The translations under genes and the position numbers were made by a program. Shown here piece by piece: positions 16,297 through 24,757 of a DNA stretch of 64,000 nucleotides. Source of the stretch: Sphingobacterium thalpophilum (GTDB taxonomy: Bacteria > Bacteroidota > Bacteroidia > Sphingobacteriales > Sphingobacteriaceae); the NCBI RefSeq assembly GCF_901482695.1, contig NZ_LR590484.1:4402001-4466000 (forward strand), in the 5' to 3' direction. The notes beneath the pieces are model-generated. The model was not told the origin of the DNA and searched no databases. It worked only from the letters and a program-made list of their open reading frames with translations. Within the stretch, counting starts at the first letter, position 1; each line of letters opens with the position of its first letter.

Positions 16297-17073
16297 ATGA
16301 GATTTCCAAATTTGTTTCAATCACTTTGTTCCCTGATATTCTTTTTTGTCCTCCAAATTATATGCAAGAGCATTATAAAGCTACCGCAATATGGAACTCT
16401 CAAAGATTTAATAAGCTATCTAATCCCAGCTTTAATAACACTTGGCAGTTTAGCATTAATGAATAGAAAAGAAGTCATCAGCATTGATTCAATAACTATT
16501 AAAAAAGTAAGGTTAGACGACTTGGTTTTAAGTGTTGGTATTGCCATATTCTGCCTCTTTACTCCTCTTTTGAACCAATTCTCTCACTTCAATAAAGAGA
16601 TCGTCAATCAAACATATGAATCTGTTTTGGAAGTACCTGTTGATATATTTGTTTTTTTCAGTATGGTTATTTTTGCTCCTATATTTGAAGAGATATTTTT
16701 TCGAGGAATTATCTTTAGTGGGCTTCAAAAAAATTATTCGACGATATGGGCACTTATTATATCGTCATTATTATTTGGAGTATTACACGTCAATATTATT
16801 AACTCTTTTATTTTAGGGCTTTTCTGGGCATGGCTTTATTATAAGACAAATAACATTACTCTTTGTGTTATTTCTCATTCAATTTGCAATTTTTTAGGCT
16901 TTCTATTAAGGGCATATGTTCAGGATGGAAAAGATACTTTAGGCCTTGATGGTGGTAAAGACCACTCAATAATTATTTCTATTATCATGTTAATAATTGC
17001 TGGTTTATTGTTTTTTGTTCTATCAAAAAGGCTAAAAAAGAGAATTGAAGAGGAAACGGTTCATACAATTTGA
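16297..17073 (+). CDS. CPBP-family intramembrane metalloprotease
   Basis: A 258-residue protein with about six to seven membrane segments. The three CPBP (Abi/CAAX protease-like) motifs are intact: EEIFFRG (131-137), FGVLH with His164, and HSICN with His194 and Asn198. Relatives in bacteriocin clusters give self-immunity or help maturation. Here the gene lies between the precursor and the exporter, so producer immunity is the likeliest role. Confidence 0.82.
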   Translation: MRFPNLFQSLCSLIFFFVLQIICKSIIKLPQYGTLKDLISYLIPALITLGSLALMNRKEVISIDSITIKKVRLDDLVLSVGIAIFCLFTPLLNQFSHFNKEIVNQTYESVLEVPVDIFVFFSMVIFAPIFEEIFFRGIIFSGLQKNYSTIWALIISSLLFGVLHVNIINSFILGLFWAWLYYKTNNITLCVISHSICNFLGFLLRAYVQDGKDTLGLDGGKDHSIIISIIMLIIAGLLFFVLSKRLKKRIEEETVHTI

Positions 17074-17156
17074 AAGAAGGGCCCTTCTGCTCCTGCTTGT
17101 TATAAAAATATATTGCTATTCATAATTTACAATCTGGAATAAATATCACTTAGTTA

Positions 17157-19340
17157 ATGGCGAAAAAATTCCCGCATTATAGACAGGTTGATGAGATGGA
17201 CTGCGGAGCCACTTGTTTACGTATTATTTTCAAATATTATGGAAAAAATATACCAATACAAAAAATAAGACGGCTTTGTCAAACCACTAACACAGGGGTG
17301 ACACTTCTGGGGCTAAGTAGAGCCGCAGAGAGTCTGGGGCTGAGATCATCTGGTATTAAAACTTCACTCGAACATATCAAAAAAATTGACTTGCCCTGCA
17401 TTTTACATTGGAATCAAAACCACTTTGTAGTGTTATATAGGATTAAAGGTGATAAATATTACATTTCCGATCCTGCACTGGGTTTACCTATTGTCAACGT
17501 ACGAGAAATGAAAGAAAAGTGGCTTGGTTCTCAAACAGAGAAATTGGGAGCGTTGCTCTTACTAAGCCCAACGTCTGATTTCCATCAATTTGCGGAAAAT
17601 GACAATAAAAAGCTTCAATGGTCAAAAATATTTAGATATTTTTCAAAGTACCGTTCTTTGATCACACAGCTTATCTTAGGATTGCTTTTAGGTACGGTTA
17701 TTTTGTTAGTCACTCCTTTTTTAACACAATCTGTAGTAGATGTAGGCATACATACCAAAAACCTTAAATTCATTAACCTGATCCTGATTGCACAATTGAT
17801 GTTGTTCATTGGTCAGATTTCAGTGGCCTTTCTTCGTTCATGGATCTTATTGCACATCACTACACGGGTTAATATTTCGATTCTAACGGATTTGTTGATC
17901 AAATTGATGAGACTTCCTGTTCAATTTTTTGATTTGAAGACTCATGGCGATATTATGCAACGTCTCGTCGATCAACAACGTCTTGAGTCTTTTTTAACAG
18001 GCACAACACTCAATACGATATTCTCATTAGTCAATATTTTAATTTTCGGGGTCGTTCTGGCAATATATCATAAAATTATATTTATAGTTTTCCTAATCTC
18101 AACGATCCTTTACGTTCTGTGGATCTGGATCTTTATGAATCCACGTAGGATTTTGGACGAACAAAGGTTTCAGATCGCAGCAGAAAATCAAACTTATACA
18201 GTGGAGATGATTCAAAGTATAAGAGATATTAAGCTTAACAACGCCGAAAAGCAAAAACGTTGGAAATGGGAAGCTCTCCAAGCTAGACTCTTTAATTTCA
18301 AGGTTAGAAGCCTTACACTATCCCAATATCAAACAATAGGTTCGATGGCAATTAATCAGGCAAAAGGGATCTTGATAACCTATATTAGTGCCAAAGCCGT
18401 GATAGACGGAGAAATAACATTGGGCAGCATGATGGCTATTCAGTACATCGTGGGAATGGCATCTCAACCTGTTGAGTCTATCTTAGGTTTCATGGGGGCT
18501 TATCAAGATGCTAAGATAAGCTTGGAACGTCTCGACGAAATTTATAATGCCGAGGAGGAGGAAGCCATAAATAAAGAATATTTAAATGAATTACCCAAAA
18601 GTAAAACTATTGAAATAAAGGATCTAACATTTGGGTATTTCGGGGCGGTCGGCAAGCCTCTGTTTCGAAATCTTAATTTAGTTTTTCCTGAAAGCAAAAC
18701 AACAGCAATTGTTGGCGCCAGTGGAAGTGGTAAAACCACTATTCTCAAGTTATTGTTAAGATTTTACAATAATGAAGCTGGCGAAATATTAATCGGCGGA
18801 AAGAAACTGGACCGGATCAACTTCTTTACCTGGCGTGACCGCTGTGGTAGTGTTATGCAAGAAAATTACCTGTACGCTGATACAATAGAAAATAATATTG
18901 CTGTCGGTGAGGATTATCCCGATCGGAGTCGGATCGAACAGGCGATAGAAATTGCCAATTTAACTGACTTCATTGATGAGCAGCCCTTCGGACTAGATAC
19001 AAAAATAGGTACTGCCGGCAAAGGGGTCAGTCAAGGACAGCGTCAAAGGCTAATGATAGCACGCGCTGTTTACAAAAACCCCGATTATCTCTTTTTAGAC
19101 GAGGCAACAAACGCGCTGGATTCGGAAAATGAAAGCCAGATCATGGATAAATTAAATACATTTTATACTGGAAGAACTGTAATCATCGTAGCACATAGAC
19201 TTAGTACTGTGAAAAATGCCGACAATATCATTGTCCTGAACAACGGAGAGATAGTAGAGCAAGGAAATCATGAAGAATTAACTGCCTTACGTGGCTTTTA
19301 TTTTAATCTCGTGAAAAACCAACTCGAATTGGGAGGATAG
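17157..19340 (+). CDS. Peptidase-containing ABC transporter (C39 peptidase, exporter, ATPase)
   Basis: A 727-residue bacteriocin exporter in one chain. The N-terminal C39 cysteine peptidase has Cys16 (MDCGATC), His89 (NHFVVL) and Asp105 (SDPALG). The membrane domain spans about 160-440 with six helices. The ATPase has Walker A GASGSGKT (520-527), the variant signature VSQGQ (624-628), Walker B FLDEA (646-650) and the H-loop VAHRLST. It should cut the precursor after GG and export the core across the inner membrane, working with the HlyD-type adaptor at 24757. All catalytic residues are present. Confidence 0.92.
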   Translation: MAKKFPHYRQVDEMDCGATCLRIIFKYYGKNIPIQKIRRLCQTTNTGVTLLGLSRAAESLGLRSSGIKTSLEHIKKIDLPCILHWNQNHFVVLYRIKGDKYYISDPALGLPIVNVREMKEKWLGSQTEKLGALLLLSPTSDFHQFAENDNKKLQWSKIFRYFSKYRSLITQLILGLLLGTVILLVTPFLTQSVVDVGIHTKNLKFINLILIAQLMLFIGQISVAFLRSWILLHITTRVNISILTDLLIKLMRLPVQFFDLKTHGDIMQRLVDQQRLESFLTGTTLNTIFSLVNILIFGVVLAIYHKIIFIVFLISTILYVLWIWIFMNPRRILDEQRFQIAAENQTYTVEMIQSIRDIKLNNAEKQKRWKWEALQARLFNFKVRSLTLSQYQTIGSMAINQAKGILITYISAKAVIDGEITLGSMMAIQYIVGMASQPVESILGFMGAYQDAKISLERLDEIYNAEEEEAINKEYLNELPKSKTIEIKDLTFGYFGAVGKPLFRNLNLVFPESKTTAIVGASGSGKTTILKLLLRFYNNEAGEILIGGKKLDRINFFTWRDRCGSVMQENYLYADTIENNIAVGEDYPDRSRIEQAIEIANLTDFIDEQPFGLDTKIGTAGKGVSQGQRQRLMIARAVYKNPDYLFLDEATNALDSENESQIMDKLNTFYTGRTVIIVAHRLSTVKNADNIIVLNNGEIVEQGNHEELTALRGFYFNLVKNQLELGG

Positions 19341-19378
19341 TTAGGTTTAAAATAGAAACTTAAAAAATATTAAAAGAA

Positions 19379-20473
19379 ATGGAAACATTAGCAGTTTGTA
19401 GCCCCAATTTTAAACACAGCAAAAGTTGTATCAAGTTCTTTGAAACAAAAATTTCCGGGCAGGAGGTTTCATTTGGTTTTATTAAAACCATAGATCCACC
19501 AAAATTAGGTGACGGAGACGAGAAAATGGTCATTTTCAAAATATTAGCTTTTTCTGCTAATTATCGCGATAAATCTGCTATTCTATCTTTTAAGGATACC
19601 TGTAAAGAAAAAATGGATCAAGAAGCATACTATTACTATCCATTTGGATCTGATTTTGTCTGCGAAGTAATAATGACTGGGTCAGGTGTACCTGAACTGA
19701 GACCTGGGGATAGGGTAATTTGCGATGGTTCGTATCCATTTAAGATAGATGGTTCATTTGGAGGGCTTCCCACAAATTGTGCTTCCCAACGATACCAAAA
19801 ATTACCTTACGCATATCTGAAAAAAATCTCTGACACTATACCAACCGAGGTAGCTGCTGCTTTTACTATATCTGGCCAAACAGCCTATAGCATTGTCAGA
19901 AAGCTCGATCCCAGAAAAGGACAGACTATTCTAGTTACCGCAGGTTCATCAAATACCTCTTTAGCTGTTATCAACGCATTAAGGAAGTATGATGTAGATA
20001 TATTTGCTCTTTCTCAACGCTCAGATATTAAAGAAAAGTTGATAGAGCAAGGCGTTAAGGAAGTCTATTCCTTGGATGATTTATTGAACCCAGAAATTAT
20101 CAATGTTAAATTTGATGCTGTAGTGGATCCATTCTATGATCTGCATTTGGCCCGGACTGTACGTTTGATAAAAAACGGCGGGAAATATATTAGCTGTGGC
20201 ATGTACCAACAAAACAAATACTACGATAAAATATCCAGCCCCGAAGATAATTTGTCAGCTATTTTTAATCACTGTATTATAAATAATATCTCATTAATTG
20301 GAAACTGTTTGGGAAATTCTGACGATTTGCAGAATGCTTTATCAGACTATGAAAGTGGGGTGTTCAATATCGTTATAGATTCTGTATATAAAATTCAAGA
20401 AGCCGAAAAATTCGTTGCAAAAACCTTTCATAATGAACCGAGATTTGGAAAAGTAGTTTTCAGTTATGTCTAA
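19379..20473 (+). CDS. MDR-family NAD(P)-dependent dehydrogenase (possible LanJ-type reductase)
   Basis: A 364-residue medium-chain dehydrogenase/reductase. It has a GroES-like domain (FSANYRDKSAILSF, GSDFVCEVIMTGSGVPELRP, GDRVICDG) and a Rossmann domain (AAFTISGQTAYSIVRKL, ILVTAGSSNTS, GGKYISCGMY). Clear zinc-binding Cys residues are not obvious, so it may belong to the zinc-free quinone-reductase branch. In lanthipeptide clusters, dehydrogenases of this superfamily (LtnJ) reduce dehydroalanine to D-alanine. Its position between exporter and dehydratase, with an eight-base overlap with lanB, makes this role plausible but unproven. Confidence 0.75.
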   Translation: METLAVCSPNFKHSKSCIKFFETKISGQEVSFGFIKTIDPPKLGDGDEKMVIFKILAFSANYRDKSAILSFKDTCKEKMDQEAYYYYPFGSDFVCEVIMTGSGVPELRPGDRVICDGSYPFKIDGSFGGLPTNCASQRYQKLPYAYLKKISDTIPTEVAAAFTISGQTAYSIVRKLDPRKGQTILVTAGSSNTSLAVINALRKYDVDIFALSQRSDIKEKLIEQGVKEVYSLDDLLNPEIINVKFDAVVDPFYDLHLARTVRLIKNGGKYISCGMYQQNKYYDKISSPEDNLSAIFNHCIINNISLIGNCLGNSDDLQNALSDYESGVFNIVIDSVYKIQEAEKFVAKTFHNEPRFGKVVFSYV

Positions 20474-22535
20474 ATATTATTCTCATTTTTCAAGTTTTGT
20501 CATGCGGACACCCTCACTTCCTTTTCAGGATATTAACATTCTTGAAAAAATAGCCTTGTCCATATTTGATGGCAAAATAACTCCATTTATTATGGAAGCG
20601 ATATTCGTAGCATCCACTCCGCTTCATCAAGAGCTTACTAAACTCATAGAGAGTCAAAACACCAACAGTGTATCAAAAAAAAGTGACAAAGTGCTGGAAG
20701 CCTTTTTTAAATATTTGGTAAGGATGTCTTCTCGAAGTACTCCATTCGGCCTTTTTTCATCATGTTCGGTCGGCAAAATAGATGAGAAAACATCACTTAT
20801 TGTCGATGCAGCATTACGAAGAAAAACGCAAATTGATACAAAGGTCCTTTTTAATTTCTATAATGAATTAAACTCCAGGAACGACATACGGGAAAACACA
20901 AAATATTATTCCAATAATACAATATATCAGATTGGTAATAAGTATCGTTACATTGATCGGCAAATAAAGCCGGAAAAGACACTTTTTTCCATATCATCTG
21001 TAAAGAAATATCCAATTTTGGAGCATTTACTTTCGCTGAGTAAAAATGGTTTGTGTTTTAAGGATTCGATATCTATACTCGAAAAATTGGATTATAGTGC
21101 AGCAGAAGCAAAAGAATTTGTCAATGATTTGATTGACGCCAATTTGTTGGTAAGTGAATTAGATGTGATGCTCTCAATGAACCCTGGAGATACAAATGAA
21201 TTGATATCTTCTGACATAATCAAGAGCTTCGACAGGTCGATATCTGATGGGGTAAACTATATAAAACAATCACTCAATGAACTCGATTCTAATGATTATA
21301 ACGATATAGCCACGTATGAAAGGGTTTATCGCCAAATTGCAGGTATTTCAAACTCAACTCAATCTTATGATTCTATTTTACAGGTAGATTTATCAAGGAA
21401 AGCAGAAAAGCTCTGCTTGGGTAAAGAAATACTTCGCGAGTTAGAGGATGTCATTGATTTTTATATAGAAAATTCTACATTTTATCCAAAGCCTCCAATG
21501 GAAGAATTCAAAAAGGCATTTTTTGAACGTTACGAATATAGGGAAATGCCATTATCTTTAGTTTTAGATCCTGATATTGGATTGGGGTACCCGCTTAATT
21601 ACGGACAATCAGACAATCCTCAAAAATTGATTAAGACATTAGAAGCACTTATTAAGCAAAATTATAAAAATGAACCTACTGAGTCGATTAGTGATGTCTT
21701 AAAGGGGAAATTGCTCGATACATCACAACGCCAGATAACGTTAGACAACATAAAGCAAAAAAAGAGTGATAAACGACATCTTCCAGATACCTTATATATC
21801 TTTTTCCAAATAATAAAAAACGAGGGCGCTAAGCCATTACTTTATGTAAAAGGAATTGGCGCCGGAGGAGCTAATTTACTATCTCGTTTTACTCATCTGG
21901 ATTCAGGTATAGCTACGTTAGTAAAGGAAATAACAGACAAAGAGGCTGAAATGAACAGCAGTGCGATAGTCGCAGAAATTATTCATCTTCCACCTAATGC
22001 TAGGGTAGGTAATATTTTGAGACGAGGACATATAAGATCGTATGAAATTGGCTATTTCACTAGAACCAACGTTAAAAACGATTTTCAAATACCAGTCTCT
22101 GATATAATGTTGTCAATAAAAGATAACGAATTGTTCTTACGGTCCAAAAAGCATGATAAACAAATTATCCCAAAATTAACAACCGCACATAATTTTTATA
22201 ATGATACACTTCCAGTTTACAAATTTCTATGCGATTTTCAAAATAGAAGTACGTTTGGCGGTTTTGAATTGAATTTCGGTGAAATAAAAAACTTGTCTGA
22301 TTCTCTCCCAAGGGTATGTTTAGGTTCGACTATTTTATCGTTAGCTACATGGAAAGTCAGACATGAAGAACTAGCAGAATTACAAATAAGTAAAAATCGA
22401 GCTTCTTTAATTGAAGAGTGGCGGGCCAAGAGAAATATTCCACTGGAAGTTTTGTTATCACAAGGAGATAACGAACTCCTCATAAACTTTTCGAGTAAAA
22501 TCAGTGTTGATTTATTCCTTTCCGAATTATTATAG
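20466..22535 (+). CDS. lanB: Lantibiotic dehydratase, LanB N-terminal (glutamylation) subunit, 3' end displaced by IS3
   Basis: A 689-residue split-LanB subunit with the family motifs MSSRSTPFGLFSSCS (87-101), LDPDIGLGYPL and HLPPNARVGNILRRGHIRSYE. In the class I pathway this part uses glutamyl-tRNA to glutamylate Ser/Thr of the precursor; elimination is done by the 294-aa protein at 23873. The present stop TAG (22533-22535) lies directly at the IS3 end. Beyond the element, at about 23749-23883, the missing family C-terminus continues in one frame, so the protein has lost about 44 residues. Whether the shortened subunit still works is uncertain. Confidence 0.85.
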   Translation: MSKYYSHFSSFVMRTPSLPFQDINILEKIALSIFDGKITPFIMEAIFVASTPLHQELTKLIESQNTNSVSKKSDKVLEAFFKYLVRMSSRSTPFGLFSSCSVGKIDEKTSLIVDAALRRKTQIDTKVLFNFYNELNSRNDIRENTKYYSNNTIYQIGNKYRYIDRQIKPEKTLFSISSVKKYPILEHLLSLSKNGLCFKDSISILEKLDYSAAEAKEFVNDLIDANLLVSELDVMLSMNPGDTNELISSDIIKSFDRSISDGVNYIKQSLNELDSNDYNDIATYERVYRQIAGISNSTQSYDSILQVDLSRKAEKLCLGKEILRELEDVIDFYIENSTFYPKPPMEEFKKAFFERYEYREMPLSLVLDPDIGLGYPLNYGQSDNPQKLIKTLEALIKQNYKNEPTESISDVLKGKLLDTSQRQITLDNIKQKKSDKRHLPDTLYIFFQIIKNEGAKPLLYVKGIGAGGANLLSRFTHLDSGIATLVKEITDKEAEMNSSAIVAEIIHLPPNARVGNILRRGHIRSYEIGYFTRTNVKNDFQIPVSDIMLSIKDNELFLRSKKHDKQIIPKLTTAHNFYNDTLPVYKFLCDFQNRSTFGGFELNFGEIKNLSDSLPRVCLGSTILSLATWKVRHEELAELQISKNRASLIEEWRAKRNIPLEVLLSQGDNELLINFSSKISVDLFLSELL

Positions 22536-22586
22536 TACTCCCCAAAAACTGGACAACTGCGTAAATGTTTAAATTAGCAGTTGAAA

Positions 22587-22865
22587 ATGAAAAAGGAACG
22601 TAGAAAATTCAGTTCAGGCTTTAAGACGAAGGTAGCCATAGAAGCCATTAAAGAGCAACAGAGCATCCAGGAACTGGCGGCGAAATATGAGTTACATCCC
22701 ACGCAGATCAACAGCTGGAAACGTGAATTTCTGGCCAATGCCGAACAGGTGTTCGCCAGTGAAAAGAGAGAAGAGAAAGATGATTCGAAAGAGAAAGAAC
22801 TCTATTCCAAGATCGGTGAGTTACAGATCCAGGTGGATTTCTTAAAAAAAGTATTGGGGAAATGA
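22587..22865 (+). CDS. IS3-family transposase OrfA
   Basis: A 92-residue HTH protein from the ATG at 22587 (FSSGFKTKVAIEAIKEQQSI, ELAAKYELHPTQINSWKREF), followed by a leucine-zipper-like helix. It overlaps orfB by four bases (ATGA). An A7 run just before the overlap (TTCTTAAAAAAAGT) could allow programmed frameshifting to the OrfAB transposase. Confidence 0.88.
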   Translation: MKKERRKFSSGFKTKVAIEAIKEQQSIQELAAKYELHPTQINSWKREFLANAEQVFASEKREEKDDSKEKELYSKIGELQIQVDFLKKVLGK

Positions 22866-23713
22866 GCATGGAAGCGAAACGCAAACTGGTTTCCCCGTCC
22901 GAAAAAAAGATCAGCGTTTCGGAGCAGTGCAAACTTATCGGCCTTCCGCGCAGTAATTATTACTACAGACCCAAAGGGGAATCGCTGTTCAACCAGAGAA
23001 TAATGAGGCTGATAGATCGGAAATTCCTTGACTGTCCCTTCTATGGAGTGGAACGGATGACATCCTACCTGAAATATGACTTGGGTCATCCAGTGGGGGA
23101 AAAGCGGGTAAGACGTCTTTACCACATGATGAACCTGAGAGCTATCTGTCCGAAAAAGAACCTGAGCAAGGCAAATAAAGCGGATTACAAATATCCCTAT
23201 CTGCTCAGGGGACTGAAAATCGAACGTGCAAATCAGGTATGGCAGGCCGATATCACCTATATCCCCATGTTCCGTGGCTTTATGTACCTGTTTGCCATTA
23301 TTGATGTGTACAGCAGGAAGATTGTTGGCTGGTCTGTGGGCAATACCATGAACGTGGAATGGTGCAGGGATGTGTTATTGGAAGCCATAGGGACTTATGG
23401 TGTGCCTGAAATATTCAATACCGATCAGGGCTCTCAATTCACTTCTCCCGTATTCACCAAAGCGCTAAAGGATCATCATATCGAGATCTCAATGGATGGT
23501 AAGGGCCGTGCACTGGATAACATATTTATTGAAAGGTTCTGGGGATCAATCAAAAGGGAGAAAATCTATATCAATCCCCCTAATGGAGGGGTTGATCTCT
23601 ACCGACAGGTCAGAGATTATATCGCCTTTTATAATTCTGAGCGACGGCACAAATCTATCGGTAGGGTTACACCTGATGAAAAATATGCAGATAAAGTGAA
23701 AAATGTATCTTAA
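22862..23713 (+). CDS. IS3-family transposase OrfB (DDE integrase)
   Basis: A 283-residue catalytic protein with an HTH_21-type segment (NQRIMRLIDRKFLDCPFYGV) and an rve integrase core: the first Asp in WQADITYIP, the second in FNTDQGSQFTS and Glu in NIFIERFWGSIK. It ends with the usual IS3 C-terminus (YIAFYNSERRHKSIG). It appears intact, so the element may still be active. Confidence 0.9.
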   Translation: MSMEAKRKLVSPSEKKISVSEQCKLIGLPRSNYYYRPKGESLFNQRIMRLIDRKFLDCPFYGVERMTSYLKYDLGHPVGEKRVRRLYHMMNLRAICPKKNLSKANKADYKYPYLLRGLKIERANQVWQADITYIPMFRGFMYLFAIIDVYSRKIVGWSVGNTMNVEWCRDVLLEAIGTYGVPEIFNTDQGSQFTSPVFTKALKDHHIEISMDGKGRALDNIFIERFWGSIKREKIYINPPNGGVDLYRQVRDYIAFYNSERRHKSIGRVTPDEKYADKVKNVS

Positions 23714-23748
23714 TTTAGTGAAATAGTTGTCCAACCAATGGGGAGTAT

Positions 23749-23883
23749 CATATATCAAAAAAGAAAATTCTGGAATTAAAAGAATTCTTGTTCGATAAAA
23801 ATGATCTACTTGTACATAGCGAAGATGGTCATTATTTAAATGAATGTATCGTTCCTTTTTATAGAATGAAAAATGAGAAATAA
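23749..23883 (+). pseudogene. lanB: Displaced C-terminal fragment of lanB
   Basis: Right after the IS3 end the frame reads HISKKKILELKEFLFDKND, then LLVHSEDGHYLNECIVPFYR, to a TAA at 23881-23883. The LELKEFLF...D...NE.I.P pattern is the typical LanB N-domain C-terminus. The fragment overlaps the start of the next gene by 11 bases, as expected for an originally coupled lanB pair. It shows where the uninterrupted gene once ended and has no good start codon of its own. Confidence 0.75.
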
Positions 23884-24757
23884 TTTTCAAAGAACTTTTA
23901 TTCCGGGTAGCGAATGGTTCTATGTAAAAATATACTGTAGTAGCAATTCAGCCAATAAAATCCTGACCAACGAACTATCAAGGGCACTACAATTTCTGAA
24001 ACGGGAGAATAAATTTCAGAAATGGTTCTTTGTTAGATATTCTGATCCATATTTTCATTTGAGATTACGCATTTTGTTATCGCAGCCGCAAGATTTTTCG
24101 GTTGTATCTGATCAGATATATAAAAAACTAAATCCCCTGATAAAGCAAGGAATCATCTATAAAATTCAATTCGATACATATTCCAGAGAGGTAGAAAGAT
24201 ATACTGAGAAACTCATGGAACTTTCTGAATCATTATTTCATATAGATAGCGTTTATACGATGAAACTCCTTGAATTAGGAATTAAAAACTCGTTTCACGA
24301 AGACAGTAATTGGAAATGTTCGTTACGTATGATTGATGACTTACTATCCGTCTTCGGCTATAATAATAATCTCAAACTTGAACTCTCAAAGTTTCTTGAT
24401 GTTTCATTTAAATCAGAATTCGGTTTTGACAAGGCGAACCCCAAGCAGTTAAACGATTTGTATAGAAAATACAAACCGGAGATTGAGCAGCTATTCATTG
24501 ATGTTAGTTACTATAATAGTTTAGTCTTTAAAAAAACTTTGAACGCTAGAAAGCTAGCTATGCAACCTATTGCAAAAAAAATAATGGAAGAAATCAGTAA
24601 GGGAGATAAGATTCCGATTGACAGTTACATCCATATGATGATGAATAGACTCTTCCCTTCTAGAAATCGAGCTTATGAATTGATTGTCTATAGTTTTCTA
24701 TATAGTTTCTACAACGGAGTTGTCGCACGGGATAAATCTAACTCTAATAAACTGTAA
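23873..24757 (+). CDS. Thiopeptide-type bacteriocin biosynthesis protein (LanB elimination subunit)
   Basis: A 294-residue protein of the SpaB C-terminal/LanB elimination-domain family. Key stretches are PGSEWFYVKIYCSSNSANKI near the start, KWFFVRYSDPYFHLRLR (near 43-59) and FDTYSREVERYTE (near 99-111). In split class I dehydratases this partner removes glutamate from glutamyl-Ser/Thr to give Dha/Dhb. Pinensin-type clusters of Chitinophaga also use a split LanB. The ATG at 23873 lies inside the end of the lanB fragment, so its natural translational coupling to lanB is broken by the IS3 insertion. Confidence 0.85.
   Translation: MRNNFQRTFIPGSEWFYVKIYCSSNSANKILTNELSRALQFLKRENKFQKWFFVRYSDPYFHLRLRILLSQPQDFSVVSDQIYKKLNPLIKQGIIYKIQFDTYSREVERYTEKLMELSESLFHIDSVYTMKLLELGIKNSFHEDSNWKCSLRMIDDLLSVFGYNNNLKLELSKFLDVSFKSEFGFDKANPKQLNDLYRKYKPEIEQLFIDVSYYNSLVFKKTLNARKLAMQPIAKKIMEEISKGDKIPIDSYIHMMMNRLFPSRNRAYELIVYSFLYSFYNGVVARDKSNSNKL

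Larger units (their letters stand above)
22536..23747 (+). mobile_element. IS3-family insertion sequence inside lanB
   Basis: A 1212-bp element with imperfect inverted repeats: TACTCCCC...GGACAACT at 22536 and its complement ending at 23747. It carries orfA and orfB. No clean target duplication is visible (flanks TAG/ATAG and TCA/TCAT); a four-base duplication would be the size that restores the lanB frame. The element has no visible damage. Confidence 0.85.
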
